NCBI GenBank assembly: GCA_964246745.1
Contig: CAXTRK010000002.1
Span: 124,001 to 188,000 of the forward strand
Source of the DNA: Lichenicoccus sp964246745
Lineage (GTDB): Bacteria > Pseudomonadota > Alphaproteobacteria > Acetobacterales > Acetobacteraceae
DNA length: 64,000 nt
Direction: 5' to 3'
Each line of letters opens with the position of its first letter. Within the stretch, counting starts at the first letter, position 1. The position numbers and the translations under genes are program-made. Positions 18,025-26,439 of this stretch are shown here, one piece after another. The notes beneath the pieces are model-generated. The model saw only the letters and a list, made by a program, of their open reading frames with translations, was not told where the DNA came from and did not search any database.

Positions 18025-18100
18025 TGGTGGAGCCAAGCGGGATCGAACCGCCGACCTCCTGAATGCCATTCAGGCGCTCTCCCAGCTGAGCTATGGCCCC
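18025..18100 (-). tRNA. tRNA-Ala (anticodon GGC)
   Basis: Read on the minus strand, this is a 76-nt cloverleaf with CCA encoded. The acceptor stem GGGGCCA pairs with TGGCTCC (one G-U), the D arm contains AGCTCAGCTGGGAGAGC, the anticodon loop in CTGAATGGCATTCAG exposes GGC, and the T arm has GGTTCGATCC. It is a single-copy tRNA outside any rRNA operon in this window. Confidence 0.95.
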
Positions 18101-18359
18101 GAAATTCGCGCGTGTAGCCCGGGTCGTGTCCGCGCGGCTATAAACCGCCCTCTATCGGGTGGCAAGCCCGCTGCCGAGGCGTGTAGGGAGCGAGGCAACG
18201 GTCCGGTTTAGGTAGCACTCGATCTGTCCGGCGAGGATAGGCTTGCGGAGAGATTGAGGCGCTATATCGCGGCCGGTATGCCGGGTTCACGTGCATGCTC
18301 TGCCGTGCAGCCTCTATACCGCAGGCGAAGCCGCGCACTGATCGGAACGGAACCAGGAT

Positions 18360-19529
18360 ATGGATGTCCATGAGAATGCCCGCGCGGCGCGGCGGGTGAC
18401 GCACCCCGCTCCCGGCCACCCCGAGCAGCTTTCCACCCGCCTAGTCTTCTTCATCGCCGGCTTCGGCATGGCGGCCTGGGCGCCTCTGGTGCCGTTCGCC
18501 AAGGCGCGCGCCGGGATCGACGACGGCATGCTCGGGCTGCTGCTCCTGTGCCTCGGCGCCGGCTCAATCGTGACGATGCCGCTGTCAGGCGCGCTCGCGG
18601 CGCGTTTCGGTTGCCGCCTGATGATCGCCGCCTCGGCGGTGCTGATCTGCGTCACCCTGCCTTTGCTGGCGACGGTCTCCAGCCTTCCCCGCCTCGTCGC
18701 CGTTCTGCTGGTCTTCGGCGCCAGCGTCGGCGCGATCGATGTCTCGATCAACATCCAGGCGATCATCGTGGAACGGGCGAGCGGCCGATCGATGATGTCG
18801 GGGTTCCATGGCCTGTTCAGCCTCGGCGGCATCGTCGGCGCCGCCGGGGTCACGGGGGTGCTCGGCCTGGGTGCCACGCCGCTCGTGGCGACACTGTGCG
18901 TGATCGGCGGCATCGCAGCCGCGCTGGCGGCCGCGGCACGGCACATGCTCCCGTACGGCAGCCGGAGCGACGGGCCGGCCTTCGCCTTGCCGCACGGCGT
19001 CGTTCTGTTCATCGGCGTGCTCTGCTTCATCCTGTTCCTGACGGAAGGCGCCGTGCTCGACTGGAGCGCCGTGTTCCTGACGTCGGTGCGCGGCATGGAC
19101 AAGACCTACGCGGGCCTGGGCTACGCGGCGTTCGCGGCGACCATGACGATCGGGCGGCTTTCCGGCGACGGGGTCGTCCATCGGTTCGGCGGCGCCCGCG
19201 TCATCGTCTTCGGCGGCCTTTGCGCCGCGGCCGGCTTTGCGGTCGCGACATTGGTTCCGTCCTGGCCGGTGACGCTGCTCGGCTACGCCCTGGTCGGCAT
19301 CGGCTGTTCCAATGTCGTGCCGGTCCTGTTCACCAGCGTCGGCCGGCAGACGGATATGGCGGAGAACGTGGCGGTGCCTGCGATCACCACGCTCGGCTAC
19401 GCTGGCATCCTCGCCGGCCCGGCGGCGATCGGCTTCATCGCGCACGCGATCAATCTTCCGGCGGCTTTCCTGATCCTGGCGGTCATGCTGCTCGGGGTCG
19501 CCACCAGCGGCCGCCTGCTGCGTGTCTGA
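18360..19529 (+). CDS. MFS transporter, YbjJ-like
   Basis: A major facilitator superfamily permease of 389 aa with about 12 hydrophobic helices. The segment SMMSGFHGLFSLGGIVGAA between TM5 and the central loop, and the overall size, resemble the E. coli YbjJ subfamily, whose substrate is unknown. The ATG at 18360 is preceded by CCAGGA. No regulator or enzyme partner lies beside it; the upstream 259 bases up to tRNA-Ala hold no gene I recognise. Confidence 0.75.
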   Translation: MDVHENARAARRVTHPAPGHPEQLSTRLVFFIAGFGMAAWAPLVPFAKARAGIDDGMLGLLLLCLGAGSIVTMPLSGALAARFGCRLMIAASAVLICVTLPLLATVSSLPRLVAVLLVFGASVGAIDVSINIQAIIVERASGRSMMSGFHGLFSLGGIVGAAGVTGVLGLGATPLVATLCVIGGIAAALAAAARHMLPYGSRSDGPAFALPHGVVLFIGVLCFILFLTEGAVLDWSAVFLTSVRGMDKTYAGLGYAAFAATMTIGRLSGDGVVHRFGGARVIVFGGLCAAAGFAVATLVPSWPVTLLGYALVGIGCSNVVPVLFTSVGRQTDMAENVAVPAITTLGYAGILAGPAAIGFIAHAINLPAAFLILAVMLLGVATSGRLLRV

Positions 19530-19897
19530 TCGGAAAGGCTTCAGAGGATATCCTGCCATTCCACGCGAGGTCCCGCATCAGGCTGGAGGACCAGTCCGGG
19601 TAGATGCCCCAATACAGACCAATGCATTCCAGCGTGTCGGCCGACGTGGGGTCGCGTGCCAGCCGACGGGACCGCACCCTGAAGTCGCGGGATCGCAGCC
19701 ACGCGAGCAACTCGCCCTCATGCGGGGCCTGCTATCGCCGGGCTACACTCTGTCTGCACCGGGATCATCCTCTGCCAAGGGGTAAGGCTTTGTTGCAGAA
19801 GAACTTTCGCCGATTCAGAGGCCCGGTGCCGAGCCGCGATCACGGCTGGTCTTCTCGACGGCCAGCAGATCGGCTATAGCCTGAAGCTCATCCGAAA
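19530..19897. other. Gene-poor stretch before tRNA-Thr; possible gene remnant
   Basis: No complete gene is recognisable here. On the minus strand a short open stretch (about 19483-19740) encodes a plausible-looking peptide with the segment CIGLYWGIYPDWSSSLMRDL. It has no good start codon, meets a stop upstream, and overlaps the end of the MFS gene. It may be the tail of a decayed hypothetical gene. No promoter, hairpin or repeat stands out. Confidence 0.3.
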
Positions 19898-19969
19898 GCC
19901 GGGTTAGCACAGCGGTAGTGCAGCGGTTTTGTAAACCGAAGGCCGGGGGTTCGATCCCCTCACCCGGCA
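19898..19969 (+). tRNA. tRNA-Thr (anticodon TGT)
   Basis: A 72-nt tRNA. The acceptor stem GCCGGGT pairs with ACCCGGC, followed by discriminator A; the anticodon stem-loop GGTTTTGTAAACC exposes TGT; the T arm reads GGGGGTTCGATCCCC. CCA is not encoded (the next bases are TCA), unlike the tRNA-Ala nearby. It lies directly upstream of the sphingolipid island, a typical flank for an acquired region, although no matching att repeat was found. Confidence 0.93.
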
Positions 19970-19989
19970 TCAAATCGCATCACCACCCG

Positions 19990-20031
19990 AGAGGCGCAAA
20001 GCCATAGAGGCGCAAAGACGGAGAGGCTCAA
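19990..20031. repeat. Three short direct repeats with a 16-bp period
   Basis: AGAGGCGCAAAG occurs exactly at 19990-20001 and 20006-20017, and a third, degenerate copy (AGAGGCTCAA) follows at 20022-20031, keeping the 16-bp spacing. The array lies between tRNA-Thr and the first gene of the sphingolipid cluster. It could be a remnant of a dispersed repeat or an iterated protein-binding site; sequence alone does not decide. Confidence 0.6.
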
Positions 20032-20103
20032 ACAAGCAGCTTGCCACTTAGCCTGAAATGGCCAAAGTCAAACCAAGCGCCCTCGTAAGGATTATCGCAG
20101 CCT

Positions 20104-21849
20104 GTGTCGAACTCAGTCGAGAAGACTCCGTCATTGCCAGGCGCGCTCCGCGTCGCCGAGTTCTCCACCCTGGCCGACGCGCTCGATTACGCCGCGCGCG
20201 GAGAGGCCGGCGTCAATCTCTATTCCGGGCGCGGGGTGCTGCTGGAGGCTCTGCCCTATCGCGAGCTGCGCCGCCAGGCAATCGACCATGCCACCCGGCT
20301 GCTGGCGCTCGGCCTCAGGCGTGGCGACTGTGTTGCCATCGTCGCCGAAAGCGACGGCGACTTCATCAGGACGTTTTTCGCCTGCCAGTATGCCGGGCTG
20401 GTGCCGGCGCCATTGCCTCTGCCAGCCGCGTTCGCCGGGCGTGAGAGCTACGTCGCAAGCCTTCGGCGCATGATACAGAGCGCCGCCGCCACTGCGGCGT
20501 TTGCGCCGGAAATGCTGGCGGATTGGCTGCGGGAGGCCACCGACGGGCTTGGCCTGCGCATGGTCGGAACCGCAGCGCAGCTCCGCGAGGTGGAGCCGCT
20601 CACCGCCGAGCTGCCAGCGAGCGATCCATCCAGCCTCTCCTATCTGCAGTTCTCCTCCGGCAGCACCCGGTTTCCGCTTGGGGTCGCGGTGACGCAACGA
20701 GCGGTGATGGCCAATGCCGCCGCCATCGGCCGATACGGGCTCGCCGTGCATGAGGGCGACCGTGGCGTATCCTGGCTGCCGCTCTACCACGACATGGGTC
20801 TGGTCGGCTTCCTGCTCACTCCGCTCTGCTGCCAGTTGACCGTTGATCTGCTGCCGACACGCGAATTTGCCCGCAGGCCGCTGGTCTGGCTTGATCTGAT
20901 CAGCCGCAACCGCGCGACGCTGGCCTATAGTCCCTCCTTTGGCTACGAACTCTGCGCGCGTCAGTCGGACAGCGCGACCGCGTCGCTCGATCTCTCCTGC
21001 TGGCGCGCCGCCGGCATTGGCGGCGACATGATCCGGCCGCAGGTGCTGCGCCAATTCAGCGCGCGCTTCGCCTCCAGGGGTTTCAGATCCGAGGCCTTCG
21101 TCGCCAGCTACGGCATGGCCGAGGCGACACTCGCACTCAGCTTTGCTCCCCTCGATCGCGGCATACGCACCGACGTGATCGCGCGCAGCGCCCTGGAGCA
21201 CCAGGGCATCGCATTGCCGTGCGCCACCGAGAACGAAGCCGAAGGCCGCGGCTTTGTGCGCTGCGGGCGGATGTTGCCCGCGCACAAGGTGGAGGTGCGC
21301 GACGAGACGGGTCGCGTGCTCCCCGAGCGCAGGGTCGGCACCCTGTTCGTCCGTGGTCCCAGCATCATGACCGGGTATCATGGCCATGCCGAGGAGACCG
21401 CCCGCGTGCTGTCCGGCGATGGCTGGCTCGACACCGGCGATCTCGGCTACCTGGTTGATGGCGAGATCGTCGTCACCGGTCGGGCAAAGGACCTGATCAT
21501 CGTCAATGGCCGCAACATCTGGCCGCAGGATCTCGAATGGGCCGCGGAAACCGCCCTGCCGATCCTGCGCAGCCGTGACGTGGTGGTGTTCTCGATCGAC
21601 AACGGCGCCGCGGAGGAGATTGTGGCCCTCCTGCAGTGTCGCATCACCGCGCCGGAAGCCAGAGAGGCGCTGCGAACCGAAGCGGCGGCCCTGTTCAGAG
21701 GGCGCCACGGGGTCGAGGTCTCCGTGGTGTTGGTGCCCCCGCGAAGCCTGCCGCAAACCTCTTCCGGCAAGCTCAGCCGTGCCCGGGCCAGGCAGATGCT
21801 GCTGTCCGGCGCCTTTGATCAAGGGGCGCAGATCTCGTCGGTTGCCTAA
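20104..21849 (+). CDS. Fatty acyl-AMP ligase / acyl-ACP synthetase of the sphingolipid cluster
   Basis: An ANL-superfamily adenylating enzyme of 581 aa that activates a fatty acid as acyl-AMP and, judging by context, loads it on the ACP encoded two genes downstream. Motifs: the P-loop-like FSSGSTRFPLGV (usual form SSGSTxxPKGV), SWLPLYHDMGL typical of FAAL-type ligases, YGMAEATL, WLDTGDLGYL, and the hinge GRAKDLIIVNGRNIWPQDLE; the distal Lys lies in QTSSGKLSR. The start is a GTG at 20104. It stands first in the run ligase, SDR, ACP, serine palmitoyltransferase, the same set as the Caulobacter ceramide genes, so it most likely supplies acyl-ACP for sphingoid-base or ceramide synthesis. Confidence 0.85.
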   Translation: MSNSVEKTPSLPGALRVAEFSTLADALDYAARGEAGVNLYSGRGVLLEALPYRELRRQAIDHATRLLALGLRRGDCVAIVAESDGDFIRTFFACQYAGLVPAPLPLPAAFAGRESYVASLRRMIQSAAATAAFAPEMLADWLREATDGLGLRMVGTAAQLREVEPLTAELPASDPSSLSYLQFSSGSTRFPLGVAVTQRAVMANAAAIGRYGLAVHEGDRGVSWLPLYHDMGLVGFLLTPLCCQLTVDLLPTREFARRPLVWLDLISRNRATLAYSPSFGYELCARQSDSATASLDLSCWRAAGIGGDMIRPQVLRQFSARFASRGFRSEAFVASYGMAEATLALSFAPLDRGIRTDVIARSALEHQGIALPCATENEAEGRGFVRCGRMLPAHKVEVRDETGRVLPERRVGTLFVRGPSIMTGYHGHAEETARVLSGDGWLDTGDLGYLVDGEIVVTGRAKDLIIVNGRNIWPQDLEWAAETALPILRSRDVVVFSIDNGAAEEIVALLQCRITAPEAREALRTEAAALFRGRHGVEVSVVLVPPRSLPQTSSGKLSRARARQMLLSGAFDQGAQISSVA

Positions 21850-21852
21850 GTC

Positions 21853-22800
21853 TTGGCGCTCGTCGCCCTCACCGGCGCCACCGGATTTCTGGGCCGGCAT
21901 CTCGCGGTCGCCCTGGCCGCGCGCGGCATGCGTCTGCGGATCCTGACACGCGGGCGGTCCGCGCACCCGCTCTGGACGGATTTCAACCCGGAACTGGTGC
22001 CGGGCGACCTCGATGATGCCGCCGCCTTGTCGGCCCTGGTGCGGGATGCCGATGTGGTGATCCATGCCGCGGGATTGATCAAGGCGCGTTCGCGGCGTGA
22101 GTTCCTCGAGGTGAACCGGAACGGCTCTGGACGGCTCGCCGCGGTCGTCCAACGCCATGCGCGCGAGGCGCATCTGATCGGCATCTCCTCTCTGGCGGCG
22201 CGCGCCCCGCATCTCTCCGCCTACGCACAAAGCAAGCGCGCCGGAGAGGCCGCCTTGCGGGATTCATTCTCCGGGCGTCTGAGCATCCTCCGGCCGCCGG
22301 TGATCTACGGTCCGTGGGACCGGGAGACGCTTGCCATCTTCCGTGCCGCGACGCGCGGCATCGTGCCCCTGCCAGGATCGCGGACCGCCCGCGTCGCCAT
22401 GATCCATGTCGCTGACGCCGCGGCGGGCATCGCCGCACTCGCGGCCTGGCGCGATGCGCCGGGCGGGGCCATCCACGCCCTTGCCGACCCCAACCCGGCA
22501 GGCTATTCGCCACGCGAGATCATCGGGTTGGCCGCTTCAGCGCTCGGCACTCATCCGCGTCTCGTTCGTCTGCCGCAATCGGCCGTGCTCCTGGCCGGTC
22601 ACCTGACCGGGCTGTCCGCGAGGCTGCGCGGACAGGCGGCGACGTTCAGCGGGGGAAAGGCGCGGGAGATGCTGCATCCGGATTGGAGCGTTATGCCCGG
22701 GGAACTGCTCCCGGCGGTGCTGCATCGGGGAGAGATCGATCTTCGGTCGGGTTTCTCGTCGACCGTGGCCTGGTACCGGCAGATGGGGTGGCTCGCGTGA
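21853..22800 (+). CDS. cerR: Extended SDR; putative ceramide reductase (CerR-like)
   Basis: An NAD(P)-dependent epimerase/dehydratase-family protein of 315 aa. The Rossmann nucleotide site is TGATGFLG (residues 7-14), the VIHAAG motif follows, and the catalytic Tyr and Lys are in SAYAQSKRAGE with the upstream Ser pair in GISSLAAR. The TTG start at 21853 is three bases after the ligase stop. In Caulobacter an SDR in this position reduces the 3-keto group after N-acylation (ceramide reductase); I assign that role by gene order and family, not by any residue specific to it. It could instead act on 3-ketosphinganine itself. Confidence 0.75.
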   Translation: MALVALTGATGFLGRHLAVALAARGMRLRILTRGRSAHPLWTDFNPELVPGDLDDAAALSALVRDADVVIHAAGLIKARSRREFLEVNRNGSGRLAAVVQRHAREAHLIGISSLAARAPHLSAYAQSKRAGEAALRDSFSGRLSILRPPVIYGPWDRETLAIFRAATRGIVPLPGSRTARVAMIHVADAAAGIAALAAWRDAPGGAIHALADPNPAGYSPREIIGLAASALGTHPRLVRLPQSAVLLAGHLTGLSARLRGQAATFSGGKAREMLHPDWSVMPGELLPAVLHRGEIDLRSGFSSTVAWYRQMGWLA

Positions 22801-22845
22801 CCGAACCGTGGTTTTCATATCCGGCCGAGAGCGGAGGTCCAAGGC

Positions 22846-23100
22846 ATGAGCGATGATGTGGAGGCGATCACACGGCTGATCGTCGAGACGATCTCCGCCA
22901 ATCCCAAGGTTACGCGTCGGCCGGTTACCGGAGCCACGGTGATCGTCGACGATCTTGGCCTCGACTCGCTCGCGGTGATGAACTTCGTCATGGAAATCGA
23001 GGACAAGCTCGACGTCTCCGTGCCGCTTGACCGGCTTGCCGACATCCGCACGGTCGACGATCTGGCGCGCTGCCTTGCTGACCTGAAGGCACGCGCTTGA
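22846..23100 (+). CDS. Dedicated acyl carrier protein for sphingolipid synthesis
   Basis: An 84-residue acyl carrier protein. The phosphopantetheine attachment site is Ser41 in DDLGLDSLAVMNF, and four acidic helices are evident. A clear GGAGG ribosome-binding site lies at 22833-22837 before the ATG. It sits between the SDR and serine palmitoyltransferase genes and is best read as the acyl donor (AcpR-type) for the latter, charged by the ligase at the head of the operon. Confidence 0.88.
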   Translation: MSDDVEAITRLIVETISANPKVTRRPVTGATVIVDDLGLDSLAVMNFVMEIEDKLDVSVPLDRLADIRTVDDLARCLADLKARA

Positions 23101-23177
23101 GCAGGCCGGCGTCAAAGTCCCCGGAGGATCCCGCAGATGCTTGTTGTCCAGACCCCCCCGCAGCGGGCCGCCTGAGC

Positions 23178-24401
23178 ATGTCGATCCTCGCCAAGTTCTC
23201 CGCCCTGGCCGAAGCCCGCGAGTCGCTGTTCCGCAACGGACGGGACCCGTTTCGTATCGTCATCGAGCAGACCCGCTCGGCCACCGAGGGCACGATCGAC
23301 GGCCGATCGGTGCTGCTGTTCGGAACCAACAACTACCTGGGACTCAGTCACGACCCGGACTGTCTTGCCGCCTCGGTCGAGGCAGTACGGCTGCACGGCA
23401 CCGGCACCACCGGCTCGCGTATCGCCAACGGCAGCTATGACCTGCATGGCCAGCTCGAGGCGGAGCTTGCGTCATTCTATGGACGCCAGTCCTGCATGGT
23501 TTTCACCACAGGCTACCAGGCCAATCTCGGAACGCTGTCGTCGCTTGCGGGAAAGGACGATTATCTGCTGATCGACGCGGACAGCCATGCAAGCATCTAT
23601 GATGCAAGCCGACTGAGCCATGCCCAGGTGATCCGCTTCCGCCACAACGATGCGGATGATCTGCGTAAGCGGCTGCGTCGCCTCGGGGACGCGCCCGGCA
23701 GCAGGCTGATCGTCGTGGAGGGCATCTATTCCATGCTCGGCGACTCCGCGCCGCTGGCCGAGATCGCGTCGGTGAAGCGCGAAATGGGCGCCACCCTGCT
23801 GGTCGATGAGGCGCATTCCCTGGGCGTGCTCGGCGAGCGTGGACGCGGGCTCGCGGAAGCCGCCGGCGTGGAACAGGACGTCGACTTCATCGTCGGCACC
23901 TTCTCGAAGAGCCTCGGCAGCATCGGCGGCTACTGCGTCTCGGACCATCCGAGCTTCGATATCCTGCGTGTCACCTGCCGACCGTACATGTTCACCGCCT
24001 CGCTGCCGCCCGCCGTCATTGCTTCGGCGCGCACCGCGCTGACGCGGCTGCAGCAGGCGCCGGAGTTGCGCGACAGCCTCTGGGCCAACGCGCGGCATCT
24101 CACGCGCGGCCTGCGGGAAGCGGGCTTCGCGGTCGGGCAGCAGGTCAGTCCGATCGTGGCGGTGCCGATGCCCGACCTCGAGACCGCGGTGGCGTTCTGG
24201 AACGAATTGCTGGAGCAGGGGGTCTATGTGAACCTGGTGCTGCCGCCGGCCACTCCGGACGAGCGGCCTTTGCTGCGGGCAAGTGTCACCGCCGTCCATA
24301 ACGAAGCGCAGGTTGCGAGCGCGATCGCACGGTTCGCGTCGACGGCGGCATCTCTCGGTTTGGCGACGCCGCTTCGCGCCTATGCCAACGCCTTGCCATA
24401 G
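23178..24401 (+). CDS. spt: Serine palmitoyltransferase (bacterial SPT)
   Basis: A PLP enzyme of the alpha-oxoamine synthase family that condenses L-serine with a long acyl thioester to 3-keto-sphinganine, the committed step of sphingolipid synthesis. Wording is close to Sphingomonas SPT throughout: the block GTGTTGSRIANGSYDLHGQL, DADSHASIYD with the PLP-stacking His, VDEAHSLG, and the PLP Lys244 in GTFSKSLGSIGGY; the CRPYMFTASLPP segment is SPT-like rather than biotin-type AONS. I prefer the ATG at 23178; a TTG at 23097 overlaps the ACP stop and has GAAGG upstream, but the extra 27 codons have poor third-position G+C. The 3' end overlaps the convergent ceramide synthase gene by 22 bases. Confidence 0.9.
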   Translation: MSILAKFSALAEARESLFRNGRDPFRIVIEQTRSATEGTIDGRSVLLFGTNNYLGLSHDPDCLAASVEAVRLHGTGTTGSRIANGSYDLHGQLEAELASFYGRQSCMVFTTGYQANLGTLSSLAGKDDYLLIDADSHASIYDASRLSHAQVIRFRHNDADDLRKRLRRLGDAPGSRLIVVEGIYSMLGDSAPLAEIASVKREMGATLLVDEAHSLGVLGERGRGLAEAAGVEQDVDFIVGTFSKSLGSIGGYCVSDHPSFDILRVTCRPYMFTASLPPAVIASARTALTRLQQAPELRDSLWANARHLTRGLREAGFAVGQQVSPIVAVPMPDLETAVAFWNELLEQGVYVNLVLPPATPDERPLLRASVTAVHNEAQVASAIARFASTAASLGLATPLRAYANALP

Positions 24402-25516
24402 ATACGGTAGGTCTTGTAGCGCGCGCCGCCGATCGCCTCGTTGATCCGGCACATCGCGGCATTATCCTCGAGGATCCAGGACAGCTCGATGGAGCGCAGA
24501 CCGAGCTTGTAGCCTTCGCGGCGAACCGCCTCGATGAGCAGGAACGGCATGAGGCTGCCAAGCAGACCGCCGCTGAAGCTGCGCCGTATGCCCATCAGCG
24601 GCACGCGCGCCGAACGCAATCCCCGCACCTTGAGCCGCCAGAGCAGCCTTGCCCAGCCGAACGGCAACAGCCGCCCACCGAGATCGCGTAGTGCCTCGTT
24701 GACGTTCGGCAGCGCCACGATGAAGCCGACCGGCTCGCCCTCGAACTCCGCGAACCAGAACAGCTTCTCGTTGAGCAGCAGTCGCATCTGCTTAGCCATC
24801 TGATCGGTTTCCGCCTCGCTCAGCGGCACAAATCCCCAGTTCTCCGCCCAGGCATCATTGAACAGCGCGCTGACGGTGGCGACCTCCTCCTTGTAGCGCT
24901 TCATGTCGAGCGGCCGGATCACCAGTCCATCGGGCAGCGGACGCTCGATCATCCGGCGGATGTCGGTCGGCAGGAGGTTGGCGGAGTCGTAGAGGTAGGC
25001 GAAGAGGTCCTTCTCCTTGCGGTAGCCCTGCTGCTCCAGCCGCGGACCGACATGGGGCAGGTCGTGATTCATCAGCAGCATCGGCGGAGTCTCGAAGCCG
25101 GATATCAGCAAACCCGGCTGCTCGTTGATCGAGAGATTGAGCGGGCCGCTCACATGCGTGATTCCCCGCGCGCGGTGCCAGTCCTCGGCCGCCGCGAGCA
25201 GGGCCTCGAACACCGCGGGATCGTCCACCGCGGCGATCATGCCGAAATGGCCGCGCGGCTCGCCGCCCGCCCGCTCCACTTGCGCGCTGATCCGTCCGAC
25301 ATCGCGGCCGCCTCTGCGTGCCAGCCAGTAGCGCGCTTCGGCATGCTGAAAGTAGGGGTTGTGGCGCGGCCGCAGCAGCTTTCTTTGTTCGTCCAGCAGC
25401 GGCGGCACATAGGCCGGATCGCCGCGAGACAGAACATCGGGCAGCACGATGAAGCGGCGAAGCGCCGCGGCGCTGTCGACCGGCACGATCTCGACGCTGG
25501 CCCGCATGCCTGTCAT
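24380..25516 (-). CDS. bcerS: GNAT-type bacterial ceramide synthase (bCerS-like)
   Basis: A 378-aa protein of the GNAT-like family often labelled dATP pyrophosphohydrolase in alphaproteobacteria; the Caulobacter member is the bacterial ceramide synthase that N-acylates the sphingoid base. Family wording includes PAYVPPLLDEQRKLL, NPYFQHAEARYWLARRGGR, GRISAQVE, FGMIAAVDD, SINEQPGLLISGF, and a C-terminal acyltransferase part with EGEPVGFIVALPN and SIELSWILEDNAAM. The ATG at 25516 overlaps the stop of the hydroxylase gene (ATGA), so the two are coupled. Its position back-to-back with spt strongly supports the role; acyl-CoA versus acyl-ACP preference is not visible. Confidence 0.83.
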   Translation of the reverse strand: MTGMRASVEIVPVDSAAALRRFIVLPDVLSRGDPAYVPPLLDEQRKLLRPRHNPYFQHAEARYWLARRGGRDVGRISAQVERAGGEPRGHFGMIAAVDDPAVFEALLAAAEDWHRARGITHVSGPLNLSINEQPGLLISGFETPPMLLMNHDLPHVGPRLEQQGYRKEKDLFAYLYDSANLLPTDIRRMIERPLPDGLVIRPLDMKRYKEEVATVSALFNDAWAENWGFVPLSEAETDQMAKQMRLLLNEKLFWFAEFEGEPVGFIVALPNVNEALRDLGGRLLPFGWARLLWRLKVRGLRSARVPLMGIRRSFSGGLLGSLMPFLLIEAVRREGYKLGLRSIELSWILEDNAAMCRINEAIGGARYKTYRIYGKALA

Positions 25517-26295
25517 TGCGAGACTTCCGCCCGGCGGCCGGCTGGAGCCGACGGCGGCCGGTCGCGAGGCGCAGCACCGGTGCGCTCCATCACCCAAGGG
25601 AAGTGCTGCGCCTCCCGCAGGTCATAGCCGAGATTGAACACGTGCGGACTGCGCGGCCGGCTTTTGGCGCTGCCGTAATAGGTGCGGAACAGCCGGTCCG
25701 GCAGGAAGCTCATGATGCCGTAATTGCCTTCCTCGTGATGGAAGTGATGCAGCAGGTGGGTCTGCTTCATGGTTCGCAAGAGGCGCCATCGCGGCGTGTA
25801 GTTCAGGTGCTGGATGCAGTGGCAGAACTCATAGACGCAGGTGGTGAGCAGGCCGGCGCCGAGTGCGGCTGCGGCGCCGGCCAGGCCGCCGATCGCAGCC
25901 CCGATCGGCAGGGTGATGGCCGCCATCGTGGGGATGGTGTTGGAAGGCGCCCCGAACAGCACGTCGAGGCGATGCGGATCCTGATGATGGTCGAAATGGA
26001 TGCGCTTCCAGAGCGCGGCGGTCAGCGGGCTGCGATAGAGCCAGCGTCCGTGCAGAACGAAGCGGTGGATCAGATACCAGGCGAAGGGATAGACCAGCAC
26101 GGTGGCGCCCATGGCGACCGCGACCCGGCGCCAGTCGGCGGCGGAGACCGCGGCGATCACGGCGCAGCCGGCCGCAAGAGCCAGGTAGATCAGGATCGCC
26201 GGATACAGCAGGTAGGCGCGCCACAGCTCGCCGAGAGACATCTTGCCGAGATCATAGCCGCGTTCGCGCCACTTGCCCCAAGCCACTCCGTGCAC
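25513..26295 (-). CDS. Fatty acid hydroxylase / sterol desaturase family; putative ceramide hydroxylase
   Basis: An integral-membrane di-iron hydroxylase of about 260 aa with the histidine boxes of the FA2H/Scs7 type: HRFVLHG, HFDHHQDPHRLDVLF, YEFCHCIQH and HLLHHFHHEEGNYG. Three to four hydrophobic stretches surround them. The gene is translationally coupled to the ceramide synthase gene, so the likely substrate is the N-acyl chain or the sphingoid base; 2-hydroxy ceramides are known from acetic acid bacteria, which fits. The GTG at 26295 gives the full frame, but an ATG at 26241 is possible since neither has a strong ribosome-binding site. Regiospecificity is inference. Confidence 0.8.
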   Translation of the reverse strand: MHGVAWGKWRERGYDLGKMSLGELWRAYLLYPAILIYLALAAGCAVIAAVSAADWRRVAVAMGATVLVYPFAWYLIHRFVLHGRWLYRSPLTAALWKRIHFDHHQDPHRLDVLFGAPSNTIPTMAAITLPIGAAIGGLAGAAAALGAGLLTTCVYEFCHCIQHLNYTPRWRLLRTMKQTHLLHHFHHEEGNYGIMSFLPDRLFRTYYGSAKSRPRSPHVFNLGYDLREAQHFPWVMERTGAAPRDRPPSAPAGRRAEVSQ

Positions 26296-26439
26296 TCCTG
26301 TCGCTGCGGCCGTCTGTCTGTCTAGCCGTTACCCGAAGCGAGAACAAATCACGCCGGGTGGTCGGCTGGCGTCCGGTGCCATATGCGGCTAAGCGTCACC
26401 CATGTCGCGCAAGCACGATCCCCGCCGCGGCGCGGCCGG

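Noticed and set aside
20131..22230. A 699-codon minus-strand frame over the acyl-AMP ligase and CerR-like genes.
   Set aside because: Shadow of two genes with complete catalytic motifs on the plus strand; composition is typical of antisense frames.
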